Source of the DNA: Polyangia bacterium
Lineage (GTDB): Bacteria > Myxococcota_A > Polyangia > Nannocystales > Nannocystaceae
Assembly (NCBI GenBank): GCA_030429545.1
Contig: JAUIFF010000002.1
Coordinates: forward strand, 620,001-684,000
Length of the DNA stretch: 64,000 nucleotides
Direction: 5' to 3'
Within the stretch, counting starts at the first letter, position 1. Every line of letters begins with the position of its first letter. Made by a program: the position numbers and the translations under genes. Below are positions 51,079 through 60,012 of this stretch, piece by piece. A model generated the notes under the pieces. It ran no database searches. It was not told the origin of the DNA and saw nothing but the letters and a program-made list of their open reading frames with translations.

Positions 51079-52158
51079 TCAGTCGCGGGTGAGGTGTAGG
51101 GTTGCGCGTTGGCGGTGGCGAGCAAGCGCCAGCTCGCACAGCCGGGTGATGAGCTCGCAGTAGGCAACACCCGCGTGCGCCATCAACTTGGGGTACATCG
51201 AGATGCTGGTAAACCCGGGCAGGGTGTTGATCTCGTTGAGGTACGGCACCCCGGTCTTGCGCTCGAGCAAAAAATCGACCCGCGCCAGGCCATGGCAACC
51301 ACAGGCGCGAAATGCTTGTAGACTCAAGTGTTTTAGCTGGGCGATCACCGGGCCGGGAAGTTTGGCCGGGATCTCGAGGCCGGCGACATCGGCGATGTAC
51401 TTGGTGTCGTAGTCGTACCAGGTGTTCGGCGGGAGGACGATTTCACCGGGGTCGCTGACGATTGTCTCGGGGCCGCCATCGCCTAAAACAGCGAGCTCAA
51501 TCTCGCGGGCGTCGACGGCCTTCTCGACCACAACCTTGGCATCGTAGCGCCCGGCAAGTGCGAGTGCGGTGGCGAGTTCGGTCGCGTTGTGGGCCTTGGT
51601 AATGCCCACCGAACTGCCCTGGTTTGCCGGTTTGACAAAACACGGGTAGCCGAGCTTGCGCTCGACGGCAGCTGTGAGTGCGGGCAGCGACGAGGGCAAC
51701 AGCCGGGCATCACACTCGATCCACGGGATCTGCGGGACCGCGGGCTCGAGGTTGTGCAACACGTGTTTGCTGATGGCCTTGTCCATGCAAAGCGACGACC
51801 CGAGCACGCCCGAACCGACATAGGGAAGCCCGAACGCCTCGAGCAACCCTTGAAATGTGCCGTCTTCGCCGTAGGGCCCGTGCAACACCGGAAACACGAC
51901 GTCGGCGTGGAGGGCCCGAATGTCGGGGACCGGGGTGCCGTTGGCGACAATGTCAGCGAGCAGTGCTGGCGATGCTTGTTCGGCGCTCGGACACGGCCCG
52001 GTCGTCCACGAGCCATCGCGGCCAATGCCCAACAGCACGAGCTTGAACCGCTCGCGGTCGACAGCTTGCAGGACCGAGGTTGCGCTGCGCAGGGAGACTT
52101 CGTGCTCCGAGCTACGGCCACCAAACACGAGAACGAGGGTACGGGGCTGCGTGTGCAT
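51079..52158 (-). CDS. ddl: D-alanine--D-alanine ligase
   Basis: 359 residues, ATP-grasp enzyme making the D-Ala-D-Ala peptidoglycan dipeptide. Seen: VFGGRSSEHEVSLRSA, VFPVLHGPYGEDGTFQGLLE, GSGVLGSSLCMDKAISKHVL, YPCFVKPANQGSSVGITKA, REIELAVLG, ARVDFLLE and LNEINTLPGFTSISMYPKL, with the usual metal and substrate residues. The ATG at 52158 is itself covered by an iterated palindrome (52154-52163), and no Shine-Dalgarno is seen. Confidence 0.95.
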   Translation of the reverse strand: MHTQPRTLVLVFGGRSSEHEVSLRSATSVLQAVDRERFKLVLLGIGRDGSWTTGPCPSAEQASPALLADIVANGTPVPDIRALHADVVFPVLHGPYGEDGTFQGLLEAFGLPYVGSGVLGSSLCMDKAISKHVLHNLEPAVPQIPWIECDARLLPSSLPALTAAVERKLGYPCFVKPANQGSSVGITKAHNATELATALALAGRYDAKVVVEKAVDAREIELAVLGDGGPETIVSDPGEIVLPPNTWYDYDTKYIADVAGLEIPAKLPGPVIAQLKHLSLQAFRACGCHGLARVDFLLERKTGVPYLNEINTLPGFTSISMYPKLMAHAGVAYCELITRLCELALARHRQRATLHLTRD

Positions 52159-52163
52159 ATACA
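52154..52163. promoter_or_regulatory. Iterated palindrome overlapping the ddl start codon
   Basis: TGCATATACA on the plus strand; on the minus strand TGTATATGCA, whose ATG is the ddl initiation codon. A protein bound here would cover the start site. Confidence 0.4.
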
Positions 52164-52327
52164 GATCCGAGCGCGTCTAGCGTTGTTACCAGCCGCGCCA
52201 GAAGTTTGACCCGAAGTCGACCGAAAGCACAGTTACCTGCGATTTGGTCGTCACATCGGGTCTGGTTGGCGGATGAACCCGCCTCCCGGGACGTGAGATG
52301 CCCGGGATACGCTCGCCTCGTGGCGAA

Positions 52328-52450
52328 TTATTTCTTTTTGGCGCGCTCGGCCCGAACTTCGGCAGCGCGGCGACGCAGACGCGCCTTGAGCTTGAGCTGG
52401 CGACGGCGGCGACGCATTTTGATGGTCCGGCGGTTATCGAGTTTTCCCAT
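52328..52450 (-). CDS. 40-aa very basic protein, AURKAIP1/COX24 type
   Basis: Translation begins MGKLDNRRTIKMRRRRRQLK and ends in RAERAKKK. Half the residues are Arg or Lys. It resembles the short AURKAIP1/COX24-domain proteins of bacteria, which have a KMRRRR-type core and are thought to be ribosome-associated. It is too short for routine ORF cut-offs but has start, stop and composition of a real gene. It lies 316 bases from the divergent serS gene. Confidence 0.7.
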   Translation of the reverse strand: MGKLDNRRTIKMRRRRRQLKLKARLRRRAAEVRAERAKKK

Positions 52451-52765
52451 GAATCTGTCTCGCTTTGGGTTTTTCGCCGCATCGCGGCGGGGATTGGCGA
52501 GCGAGGATGGACGACCAAGCCACGCAGGTCAAGTGCCGCACCGGCCGGATTTCGTTGCGGTGGGCCGGCGCCGTTGTCGTGGGGACGATCGCAGGAGGCC
52601 GCGCTCGACAACATCGTTGGCGCGAGGCTCCAGTCTCCACGATGAAATCAGGTGACGGCAACGATACCTGTGAGCTGGCACAAGCACGGCTTTGGTCGCA
52701 CCGTGCCAAGCGGATCGCCGATACGACGTGAACAAACCAAGCGATCGCGTTACAAGTCCGGCGCC
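52451..52765. other. Divergent spacer between the COX24-like gene and serS
   Basis: 315 bases. No convincing gene. It must hold the promoters of both translation-related genes. I see no T-box-like structure upstream of serS. Confidence 0.4.
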
Positions 52766-54112
52766 ATGCTCGACATCAAGGTACTGCGCGAAGCGCCCGA
52801 GTCCGTTTGCGACAACCTCAAAAAACGCCGCGTGCGGATTTTTGACGACGTCGATTTGCAGGCCGATTCGTGGGCCGAGCAGACCACCGCGCGACTGCAA
52901 AAACTCGACCAAGACTACCTCGATTTACTGCATCAACAGGAGCAGCTGCGGCGTCAGCAAAACGACAACTCGGCGGCCATGCGCAAGGTCGGGAAGTTGC
53001 CCAAGGCCGAGCAGGCGGCGGCGCGCAAACCCCTGATCGCCACCGGCCGCGAGTTGCGAGAACGCGAAAAACAACTGGCCGAAGCGACTGAGCAGGCCCA
53101 AGCCGCCCGCGACGATGCCTGGCGTTGTGTCCCAAACCTGACCCATCCCGCAGTCCCCACCGGGCACCTAGACAGCGACCACAAGGAGCTGCGCAAGGTC
53201 GGGACACCCCGGGATTTTCAAGCCGAGGGGTTTGAGCCCAAAGATCACCTCGAGCTGGCCGAGGAGCGTGCCTGGGTCGACTTTGGTGCCGGTGCACGGG
53301 TCGCCGGGCAAAAGTGGTACTACCTGAAAAACGCCGCGGTCCTGCTCGACTTGGCCCTGCAGCGCTACGCCTTAGGGGTTGCCCAAAAGCACGGGTTTAC
53401 CCTCCACATCACCCCCGACTTGGCCCGCCGCGACATCCTCGACGGATTGGGTTTCAACCCGCGGGGCGAGTCGACCCAGGTCTACAGCATCGAGCGCTCC
53501 GACCTGTGCCTGGTGGGCACCGCCGAAATCACCCTCGGGGGCATGCTGGCCGACAGCATCCTCGCGGAGGAAGAACTACCGTTGCTGGTCGCCGGGCTTT
53601 CGCACTGCTTTCGCACCGAGGCCGGAGCCGCCGGCCAGGAGTCGCGCGGACTCTACCGTGTCCACCAGTTCACCAAGGTCGAGTTGTTTGCATTTACAAC
53701 ACCAGACCAAAGCGACCTGATGCACGACAAGCTGCTGGCGATCGAGGAGGAGATTTTTCAAGGTCTCGAAATCCCCTATCGCGTCCTCGACATCGCCAGT
53801 GGCGACCTAGGTGGCCCCGCCTACCGCAAGTACGACCTCGAGGCCTGGATGCCCGGGCGCAATGCCTACGGCGAGATCACCAGCACCAGTAACTGCACCG
53901 ACTACCAGGCACGCCGCCTCAAAATTCGCTATCGCCCGGAGGCGGTCGACGGCAAGAAGCAAAAGCCCAAGTACTGCCACATGCTCAATGGGACAGCCGT
54001 GGCATGCTCCCGGGCCCTGGTTGCGATATTCGAGAATCACCAGCAAGCCGACGGTCGGGTGAAGGTGCCCAAGGTGTTGGTGCCGTGGGTGGGGGCAGAG
54101 TTCATCGGCTAG
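52766..54112 (+). CDS. serS: Seryl-tRNA synthetase
   Basis: 448 residues, class II synthetase. Start ATG at 52766 (MLDIKVLREAPESVCDNLKK). The N-terminal long antiparallel coiled coil that grips tRNA-Ser spans about residues 25-110. Motif-2 and -3 blocks follow: LVGTAEITLGGML, GLSHCFRTEAGAAGQESRGLYRVHQFTKVE, DIASGDLGGPAYRKYDLEAWMPG, EITSTSNCTDYQARRL and MLNGTAVACSRALVAIFENHQ. The frame extension to 52652 is not family-like. A palindrome (53689) replaces the usual QF/LF segment after KVE by FAFTT. Confidence 0.97.
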   Translation: MLDIKVLREAPESVCDNLKKRRVRIFDDVDLQADSWAEQTTARLQKLDQDYLDLLHQQEQLRRQQNDNSAAMRKVGKLPKAEQAAARKPLIATGRELREREKQLAEATEQAQAARDDAWRCVPNLTHPAVPTGHLDSDHKELRKVGTPRDFQAEGFEPKDHLELAEERAWVDFGAGARVAGQKWYYLKNAAVLLDLALQRYALGVAQKHGFTLHITPDLARRDILDGLGFNPRGESTQVYSIERSDLCLVGTAEITLGGMLADSILAEEELPLLVAGLSHCFRTEAGAAGQESRGLYRVHQFTKVELFAFTTPDQSDLMHDKLLAIEEEIFQGLEIPYRVLDIASGDLGGPAYRKYDLEAWMPGRNAYGEITSTSNCTDYQARRLKIRYRPEAVDGKKQKPKYCHMLNGTAVACSRALVAIFENHQQADGRVKVPKVLVPWVGAEFIG

Positions 54113-54203
54113 TTAGCGAGGAGAGGTTGCGGCAGAGCTTCGCCGTGGACCGGTCACCAAGCTTATCCCGAGGGATGGATATCGGGGTTTGCTGAGAGTG
54201 GGT

Positions 54204-56459
54204 TCATTGGGTCATGCCGATGACCCGCCACGAACCAAACCGTTTTTCGAGCAGCAAGATCAGGTGGCTGCCGCCGATTTTTGTGACCGCGTAGTTGCGC
54301 GGGCGGCCCTCGACGACGCCGGCCGGGAGCCCTCCGAATTTCTTGCGCAGGCCGGCGGCGGTGTAGACCTTGACGGCGGTCGCCTTTTTCCCGCGGGCCT
54401 CGTCGGCCATCGAGCGCAGGACTTCGGTGAGCTCTTTTTTTGTACGTGCAACGATTTGGTCGCCGGCATAAAACGGCACGCTGCTGCGGCCGACCATGCG
54501 TTCGACGTCGGCCTTGCGCAGGAGGTTGATCCAGCCCTCGGCGGTTTGCTTGGCCCGCGGGTCGGCGGTTTCGTTGGCCTTGGGTTGCTCACTGCGCGAG
54601 GGCAGCAGCGGGACCGCCTGTTGACCCCGTGGGCCCTTGGCTATTGGGCCTGGCGGTGGATGACCGCCGGGACCGTGGTTGTGCCCCGCGTGTGAACCCG
54701 AACCGTGGCCGCCGGGACCGTGGTTGTGGCCCGCGTGTGAACCTCCCCCAGAACCGCCGCCGCGGGGTGTGCCTGGTGGTGGGGCCGGACCTTCTGGGCC
54801 ACTGGTGGTGGGACCCACCTGTTTGGCCAGGCGTTTGCTGCGATTGGCTCGCAGTTGCGACGTTGTCGGTCGGACCTCGTGGGTCGGGTCGGGGCGATCG
54901 CCCTGGCCGGCGTTGTCCAAAATAAATGGTGATGCACCGAATGTGCCGCAGGCCCGGGCGTCGCGGTGAAACGCCCAGTGCATATAAATCTTGCCATTGC
55001 CGCTGCGGATCGATCGCGGCGGGTTGGGGTAGGGACCGGCGGCGTAGACAATTTCCCTTGCAGCTGCATCGAATGTCATGTTGCCGGAGTAGCGCACGGT
55101 CCGGACCTTATCGATCGTGCCGTTGCCATTGAGGACAATCTCCACCCGGGTCCACAGTTTTTCGTCGTTGAGCGCGTGGCCGCGGCCGCGGGTATCGAGG
55201 CCGTCGAGGTAGCCCCATGCCCAGGCGTCGTGGATCGAGCGGTGCATCTGGGCGATGTAGCGGGCAAACGGGTGCTTGCGTGACTTGAGGGCCGTTTGGT
55301 TGCCGGGGCGAACCTCGGGGACCATGTTTTCAAGCGGCGACTGCCAGCGCTTGCGGGCATCTTCCCAGATGCCTTTTTTCTTACTCTCGCGCTGGCTGAT
55401 GATGTTTTTCTTGGCTTGCAGGTCCTTGCCGTAAAGCGCGTCGAGGTCGTTTTGCGAGAGCTTGAACTGGAATTTTTTGTCGTGGCGATCGACCCGGGCC
55501 TGCTGGTCGCGGGCCTGCAAACTCGCTGCCTCGGGCCGGTCGGGGTTGAGGTTGCCGTCGTCGGCGGCGTTGGCCAGGGCATCGTGACGGGTCATCGCCT
55601 CCTTGTGGTCGCGCGGCGCTTGCTCGCGTAGGGCCAACAGCGAGGTCGGTTTGGGGTCTTGCTGCTCCGGGCGCTTGTCGACCGGTTGCGGGGTCTCGTT
55701 GGGGGCCTTGCGGTTGACCTGACTTTTTTGTTCTTCGAGCTCGGCGATTTTGGTCTCGTCGGCGGTCCCAACCTCGGGCTCCTTGCTCGGCTCCTGTTGG
55801 CTGGCCTCGGGAACCTTTGCATCTTCAACTAAATTGGTGACCTCGGCCCGGGTTTGTTCCTCGACATCGCGGTTGATGTTCGACAGGTATTCCGCGTCGT
55901 CGGGGCTGTCCTGCTCGTCGAACTCATCGAGTTGCTCGACCATCTTGAGTTGCTCGAGCACAAAGTGTTGTTTTTCGGGCTCAGGCTCAGGCTCAGGTTG
56001 CGGCTCGGGCTCGGGCTCGGGCTCGGGCTGTGGCGTGACCTCGGGTTCGGGCTCAGGTTCGGGCTCGGGCTCTTGCGGCTTTTTTTCGGGTTTGGGCTCG
56101 GGCTCGGGCTCGGGTTGTAACTCGGGTTCGGGTGCGGGAGGTACAGGCGTTGGCTCCTCGAGCAACGCAACTTCCATGGGCACCGGTTCGGGCGGACATT
56201 CGGCCCCGAGCAAAAAAGCTTCGACCCCACCCGCGAGTTGCGAGACGTCACCGCTGAGCGAGTCTTGCAAAAGGTCCCCGCTACGCTCGAGCCCATCGCG
56301 ACACGATTTGATCCTCGCATCGGCGGTCACAAGCGTTGGCCGCTCGCGCTCGACAAGGACCTGCAGGCCAACCACAACCGCGGCGTAGTTAATCCCGAGT
56401 GACAGGGCGAAACACAGCGCCAAGATCCCTGTCGAAGTTCTTTTGCGGCTCGTCCGCAC
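54204..56459 (-). CDS. TonB-like energy-transducing protein with His-rich repeats and extra C-terminal domain
   Basis: 751 residues. Basic N-terminus and one membrane anchor (residues 11-35), a long Glu-Pro-repeat spacer (about 100-163), a polar/coiled region (165-390), a TonB-type C-terminal domain (about 397-500; [20 protein letters not shown], then [20 protein letters not shown] and [19 protein letters not shown]), a His/Gly tandem repeat (571-600, two copies of [13 protein letters not shown]) and a final domain (about 640-751; [41 protein letters not shown]) resembling NTF2/SnoaL-like sheets. The domains after TonB are unusual. Two palindromes at 54441 and 55059. Confidence 0.75.
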   Translation of the reverse strand: MRTSRKRTSTGILALCFALSLGINYAAVVVGLQVLVERERPTLVTADARIKSCRDGLERSGDLLQDSLSGDVSQLAGGVEAFLLGAECPPEPVPMEVALLEEPTPVPPAPEPELQPEPEPEPKPEKKPQEPEPEPEPEPEVTPQPEPEPEPEPQPEPEPEPEKQHFVLEQLKMVEQLDEFDEQDSPDDAEYLSNINRDVEEQTRAEVTNLVEDAKVPEASQQEPSKEPEVGTADETKIAELEEQKSQVNRKAPNETPQPVDKRPEQQDPKPTSLLALREQAPRDHKEAMTRHDALANAADDGNLNPDRPEAASLQARDQQARVDRHDKKFQFKLSQNDLDALYGKDLQAKKNIISQRESKKKGIWEDARKRWQSPLENMVPEVRPGNQTALKSRKHPFARYIAQMHRSIHDAWAWGYLDGLDTRGRGHALNDEKLWTRVEIVLNGNGTIDKVRTVRYSGNMTFDAAAREIVYAAGPYPNPPRSIRSGNGKIYMHWAFHRDARACGTFGASPFILDNAGQGDRPDPTHEVRPTTSQLRANRSKRLAKQVGPTTSGPEGPAPPPGTPRGGGSGGGSHAGHNHGPGGHGSGSHAGHNHGPGGHPPPGPIAKGPRGQQAVPLLPSRSEQPKANETADPRAKQTAEGWINLLRKADVERMVGRSSVPFYAGDQIVARTKKELTEVLRSMADEARGKKATAVKVYTAAGLRKKFGGLPAGVVEGRPRNYAVTKIGGSHLILLLEKRFGSWRVIGMTQ

Positions 56460-56631
56460 GTGCCTCCAAATGTAGCCGAAACTAGCGCGAGTGCGGTGTG
56501 ACCACTATCGCGTCTGCCAAACCAACTGTATGTGTCAGGTCGACATGCCAACGTTTTCAAACAAAAAACGGTGTGCGTCGACTGCCGGGCCGGAACGAGC
56601 CGAGGGGTTCGTGTCTGCAACTGGAGGAGGT

Positions 56632-57111
56632 TTAGCGACCAAAGTCGTAGACCACGACCTGCACGGAGTGCTTGGAGAGTTCCTCTTCGACAATCGCGCC
56701 GATCTTGTCCCAGGTGCCGCCGGCAAGCCCACAGCCGATTCTCGGCATGTGGACGGAAGCACCATGTGTGAGCGCGAAGGCTCGCACGCGGGCAAGGCAC
56801 GCGCGCACAGACTCGTAACGGATCGGCGGTACGCCCTTTTTCGGATAGTTTCCGACTTGCGCGAGCATGTTGGCGACCCACAGCGAGCCCGTTTCAACTT
56901 CGACGAACGCGACCTCGCCCAGCGCGAACGGGAGATCGACATCTCCCTTATGCCAGCGCCGGTACTGGCGCTCGGGGGCAGACCAGCGCTTCGAAATCGC
57001 CGTCACGAAGCCCTTTCCCCACCCACCTGTATCGCTCACGATATGAACGATCACCTGCGGGCCTGGACCGACCGGCGCGGTGGCGTCGCCCTTGACGTAA
57101 TCGATTGCCAT
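56632..57111 (-). CDS. Macrodomain (ADP-ribose-binding) protein
   Basis: 159 residues, a stand-alone macrodomain of the ADP-ribose-1''-phosphate phosphatase / OARD1-like group: YVKGDATAPVGPGPQVIVHIVSDTGGWGKGFVTAISKRW (the G-D-A and N/S-x-GGWGxG binding loop), FALGEVAFVEVETG, VANMLAQVGNY and the second loop MPRIGCGLAGGTWDKIGAIVEEEL. Such proteins remove ADP-ribose from proteins or DNA. It lies 14 bases downstream of lexA on the same strand, so it should be part of the SOS-controlled transcript. Confidence 0.85.
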   Translation of the reverse strand: MAIDYVKGDATAPVGPGPQVIVHIVSDTGGWGKGFVTAISKRWSAPERQYRRWHKGDVDLPFALGEVAFVEVETGSLWVANMLAQVGNYPKKGVPPIRYESVRACLARVRAFALTHGASVHMPRIGCGLAGGTWDKIGAIVEEELSKHSVQVVVYDFGR

Positions 57112-57125
57112 CGGGCGAGAGCTCG

Positions 57126-57761
57126 TTAGTTGTTGAAGTTGCGATACACCCCAACAACCTTGCCCAGGATGTCGAGTGAGCGCGCGTCGCTGCGATTGAC
57201 GAAGATCGGCTGCATCGTCGCGTTGGCCGGCTGCAGGCGGATGCGGTCGCCCTCGGGGAAGTAGCGCTTGACGGTGGCTTCGCCCTCGATCATCGCGACC
57301 ACGATTTCTCCACGCTCGGCCGTGGCTTGTTTGCGGACAAACAGGTAGTCGCCGTCGTAGATACCGTCTTCAATCATTGACTCGCCGGAGACGACGAGCC
57401 CGAACACTTCGTTGGCCTTGGCCGAGCCCAGAAAGTAGCGGTCGATACTGACGCGCTCGCTGATATTTTCCTCGGCCAGGATAGGTGCGCCAGCCGCGAC
57501 ACGTCCGAGGATGGGGACTTCGATGCGATTGGCCTTGGGCTTGATCATGTCGACCGGACGCAGGGCCCGGCTTTTGAGTTCTTCCCGCACGAGGTAGCCC
57601 TTGCGCTCGAGTGCCTTGAGGTGGTCGTTGACTCCGTTGGTCGAACGAATACCCATGTGCTCTCCGATTTCCCGGAGGGTGGGGGGGTAGCCACGTTCGG
57701 TGAGGCAGTTCGAGATGTAATCGAGCGCTTGGCGCTGACGCTGCGTGAGGGCTGGTTTCAC
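57126..57761 (-). CDS. lexA: LexA SOS repressor
   Basis: 211 residues from a GTG start with GGAG 7 bases upstream. N-terminal winged helix ([52 protein letters not shown]), autocleavage bond Ala90-Gly91 in RVAAGAPI, catalytic Ser128 (GESMIEDGI) and Lys165 (ATVKRYF). RecA filaments induce cleavage during DNA damage. A match to the Myxococcus LexA box lies about 30 bases upstream, so autoregulation is expected. Followed at 14 bases by the macrodomain gene. Confidence 0.97.
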   Translation of the reverse strand: MKPALTQRQRQALDYISNCLTERGYPPTLREIGEHMGIRSTNGVNDHLKALERKGYLVREELKSRALRPVDMIKPKANRIEVPILGRVAAGAPILAEENISERVSIDRYFLGSAKANEVFGLVVSGESMIEDGIYDGDYLFVRKQATAERGEIVVAMIEGEATVKRYFPEGDRIRLQPANATMQPIFVNRSDARSLDILGKVVGVYRNFNN

Positions 57762-57791
57762 CTGGTATCTCCGGTTGGCGTGAAATGGTGT

Positions 57792-57808
57792 ACTGAACGG
57801 GTGTATAT
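57792..57808. promoter_or_regulatory. LexA box upstream of lexA
   Basis: ACTGAACGGGTGTATAT. Read in the reverse sense it fits the published Myxococcus LexA consensus CTRHAMRYBYGTTCAGS at all but the outermost positions. It is about 30 bases from the lexA start codon. Confidence 0.65.
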
Positions 57809-57897
57809 AAACAATTCGCGCAGGTCAAGCAATTCGCATTGTTGTGAATTTGCGAGTTTAGAGGTGTTTTAGAGCGAAAATTCGGACATGCGCAGAC

Positions 57898-57934
57898 CCC
57901 GTGCATCTGTTCAGATAAACATCGTGTGTTCAGT
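57898..57934. promoter_or_regulatory. Two extra GTTCAG half-sites
   Basis: CGTGCATCTGTTCAGA (near-match to the LexA consensus, two or three mismatches) and GTGTGTTCAGT, 19 bases apart, about 160-190 bases before the divergent lipoprotein start. Weak. Confidence 0.3.
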
Positions 57935-58094
57935 TTGTGGAGATCACTTACACGGGGTTGCGCACGCGGGCGAAATGGGTGCGGCATGCGTGGGAATGAT
58001 CTGCGAGGAAATCTAGTATTTGCCGATTTGTCGGTTTTTGTGGCCGTTTTTGTTCGATGTTTGATACCGTCCACATGACGGAGACGAAAAAACC

Positions 58095-59057
58095 ATGCAG
58101 CGTACGACACTTCGCTTAACATGGCTCGTTTGTGCGGGGTTTTTGCTAGCCAGCCCCGGCTGCGGGTCCAAGACCGAGACAACCGGGAGCGCCAGCGCAA
58201 CCGACACGACGGGTGACGACCCGTCCGACACATCGACCGCTGGGCCGACCACCGACGACCCGACTGGGGAACCGACGACGGGGCAGCCGACAACGGGTGA
58301 GCCGACCACGGGTCAACCGACCACGGGGCAACCGACGACCGGTGATCCCTCGACCGGGGAGCCCTCCACGTTCCTCGTCGAGCCCGACATGATGACGTCC
58401 AACCAGTGCGACCCGATGGAGCAGAACTGTCCCGATGGACAGAAGTGCACCGCAGTCTCGCCCTCGGAGGGTGAGCCGTGGGGCATCAATGTCTGTGTCG
58501 ATGTCAACGGCAGTGGCCAGGTCGGTGACCCCTGCGACATCGAAGGGGGCAAGTACACCGGGGTCGACAACTGCGATGTCGGGTTCATTTGCCTGCTCAC
58601 CGACGACGATGGTTTTGGCGGCACCTGCACGGAGTTTTGCGACTCCAACATGGAGTGCCCACAAAGCGGGAACGACTGCGAAGTCTACAACGACGGTTCG
58701 CTACCGATCTGCCTGGGCACCTGCGACCCGCTGTTGCAGGACTGTCCCGAGGGACAGGGTTGTTATCGCGGTGGCGGAGGCACCACATTCGTGTGCTTTA
58801 AGGTTACCGGCGAGTCTGCCCACGCCGATGAGTGTGGATACATCAATCAATGCCTCGCCGGCTTCAACTGCTCCTCACCCGACGCAGTCGACGGTTGCCC
58901 CGGTGGCGTCAACGGTTGCTGCTCGTCGTTTTGCGACCTCAGCGATCCCGACCCCGATGCCGTCTGTGTCGGTGACGAACAGTGCATCTCGTTTTTCGAG
59001 GGGCAGCCGCCGCCGCAGTACGAGGACGTTGGGGTGTGCCTGATCCCGGCGCCATAG
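58095..59057 (+). CDS. Lipoprotein with GEPTTGQPTTG repeats and Cys-rich domain
   Basis: 320 residues. Signal ends LLASPGC (residue 23). Residues 30-93 are Thr/Gly/Pro/Asp repeats with a five-residue period (TTGEP, TTGQP). The remainder is a Cys-rich domain of about 24 cysteines, beginning NQCDPMEQNCPDGQKCTAVS and ending CISFFEGQPPPQYEDVGVCL, similar to other myxobacterial surface lipoproteins. Function unknown. Possible LexA half-sites upstream are not enough to place it in the SOS regulon. Terminated by a strong hairpin. Confidence 0.75.
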   Translation: MQRTTLRLTWLVCAGFLLASPGCGSKTETTGSASATDTTGDDPSDTSTAGPTTDDPTGEPTTGQPTTGEPTTGQPTTGQPTTGDPSTGEPSTFLVEPDMMTSNQCDPMEQNCPDGQKCTAVSPSEGEPWGINVCVDVNGSGQVGDPCDIEGGKYTGVDNCDVGFICLLTDDDGFGGTCTEFCDSNMECPQSGNDCEVYNDGSLPICLGTCDPLLQDCPEGQGCYRGGGGTTFVCFKVTGESAHADECGYINQCLAGFNCSSPDAVDGCPGGVNGCCSSFCDLSDPDPDAVCVGDEQCISFFEGQPPPQYEDVGVCLIPAP

Positions 59058-59118
59058 TGCGAGGGCAATAGCCAACTAGGCAGCCGGGTTCGCACCGGCT
59101 CGCCTACCCACGAAATAC

Positions 59119-59148
59119 GTCGCGTATGCCACACATACGCGACTTTTT
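59119..59148 (+). terminator. Terminator of the repeat lipoprotein gene
   Basis: Perfect 10-bp stem GTCGCGTATG / CATACGCGAC (59119-59128, 59134-59143), loop CCACA, followed by TTTTT, 62 bases after the stop. Confidence 0.9.
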
Positions 59149-59259
59149 CGGTTCGAACCCCATGCTCAAAAACCACCGCCCGGCGGGTGGCTTGGGTGCC
59201 CGTCAGACAAATTGCCGGGGTCGGTAGGATCGGCGATCGAACCTGCTAGGATCGGCCCC

Positions 59260-59466
59260 ATGCAGATCCTATTGCGCGCCGTCATCACCGGTTTCGGTCT
59301 CAAGCTCGGGGCCGACATCTACAAGCTGGTGACCAAAACCCTAGGTTTCACAACCGACGACGACGACGACGAAGGTGAGAAACACGAAGCCAGTCAGGCG
59401 ACGAGCCGCAGATCCGACGACGAAGACGATGATGCGAGCGACGACGATGAGGTTGCACCGGAGTAA
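59260..59466 (+). CDS. 68-aa protein with acidic tail
   Basis: Begins MQILLRAVITGFGLKLGADI. The first 30 residues are an amphipathic or membrane-associated helix (YKLVTKTLGF), and the last 37 are mostly Asp/Glu with a basic patch. No family recognised. It lies 61 bases upstream of a second acidic-tail protein gene on the same strand, suggesting an operon. Confidence 0.55.
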   Translation: MQILLRAVITGFGLKLGADIYKLVTKTLGFTTDDDDDEGEKHEASQATSRRSDDEDDDASDDDEVAPE

Positions 59467-59527
59467 TCGCAAACGCTTCGGTTTGTGGTCGACGCCTGCG
59501 CGCGACCGCAGTACCGTGGGGGTCGAC

Positions 59528-59962
59528 ATGCCAGCCTACGACGACGAAGACGAGTTCGACGACCGCGACAGTCACTCGAGTTTTCGCAGGCGCCTAGGGG
59601 AGGGCCTCGCCGGCCTGCTCGACCCCGAAGGCGCGCTCGGAAAAAGTCGCGGATACGTCACCGAACTCGCCTCGGGTACCAAGTCCGAAATTGTCCGCAT
59701 GGTCTCGGCCGAAGTCCGCTCATTTCTCGACGGGATGGACACCGTCGACTTGATGCAGCAGGTCATCGCCGGGCTTGTGATCGATGTCGAGGCGCGGGTG
59801 AAGTTTTCACTCGACCCCGAGCACAAGAAGTTGCAATCGACCGTGGAGACTCGCAAGGCCAAGGTCAGCAATCGCACACGTCCTGAGGCAAGTGGGGCTG
59901 CACCGGCTCCTCCAGAGGACGAGGATGACGACGACGACGACGAGACCCACTCGGCAGTTTAG
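59528..59962 (+). CDS. 144-aa hypothetical protein with acidic ends
   Basis: Acidic N-terminus (PAYDDEDEFDDRDSHSS), a helical middle (GYVTELASGTKSEIVRMVSA, then VRSFLDGMDTVDLMQQVIAGLVIDVEARVKFSL) and an acidic Asp-rich C-terminus (PPEDEDDDDDDETHSAV). No family recognised; the central helices recall small phasin-like or membrane-binding proteins only in composition. Start ATG at 59528. Confidence 0.6.
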   Translation: MPAYDDEDEFDDRDSHSSFRRRLGEGLAGLLDPEGALGKSRGYVTELASGTKSEIVRMVSAEVRSFLDGMDTVDLMQQVIAGLVIDVEARVKFSLDPEHKKLQSTVETRKAKVSNRTRPEASGAAPAPPEDEDDDDDDETHSAV

Positions 59963-59982
59963 CTGTAGCCGCTGCCGAGTGG
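59947..59982. terminator. Hairpin at the 3' end of the acidic-tail gene
   Basis: Perfect 11-bp stem CCACTCGGCAG / CTGCCGAGTGG (59947-59957, 59972-59982) spanning the stop codon, between convergent genes. No T tract, so a terminator role is uncertain. Confidence 0.4.
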
Positions 59983-60012
59983 TCGGTACTTGCAGTTACA
60001 CGAAAATCCCGA

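Larger units (their letters stand above)
57762..58094. other. Divergent spacer with LexA sites
   Basis: 333 bases between lexA and the lipoprotein gene. It contains the LexA box at 57792-57808 and two further GTTCAG half-sites at 57909 and 57928. The rest is AT-richer than neighbouring DNA. No gene seen. Confidence 0.5.

Noticed and set aside
59086-59160. GGTTCG-type sequences resembling a tRNA T-loop (GGTTCGAACCC at 59150)
   Set aside because: No acceptor, D or anticodon stem of tRNA length can be built around them. The nearby strong hairpin is explained as a terminator.
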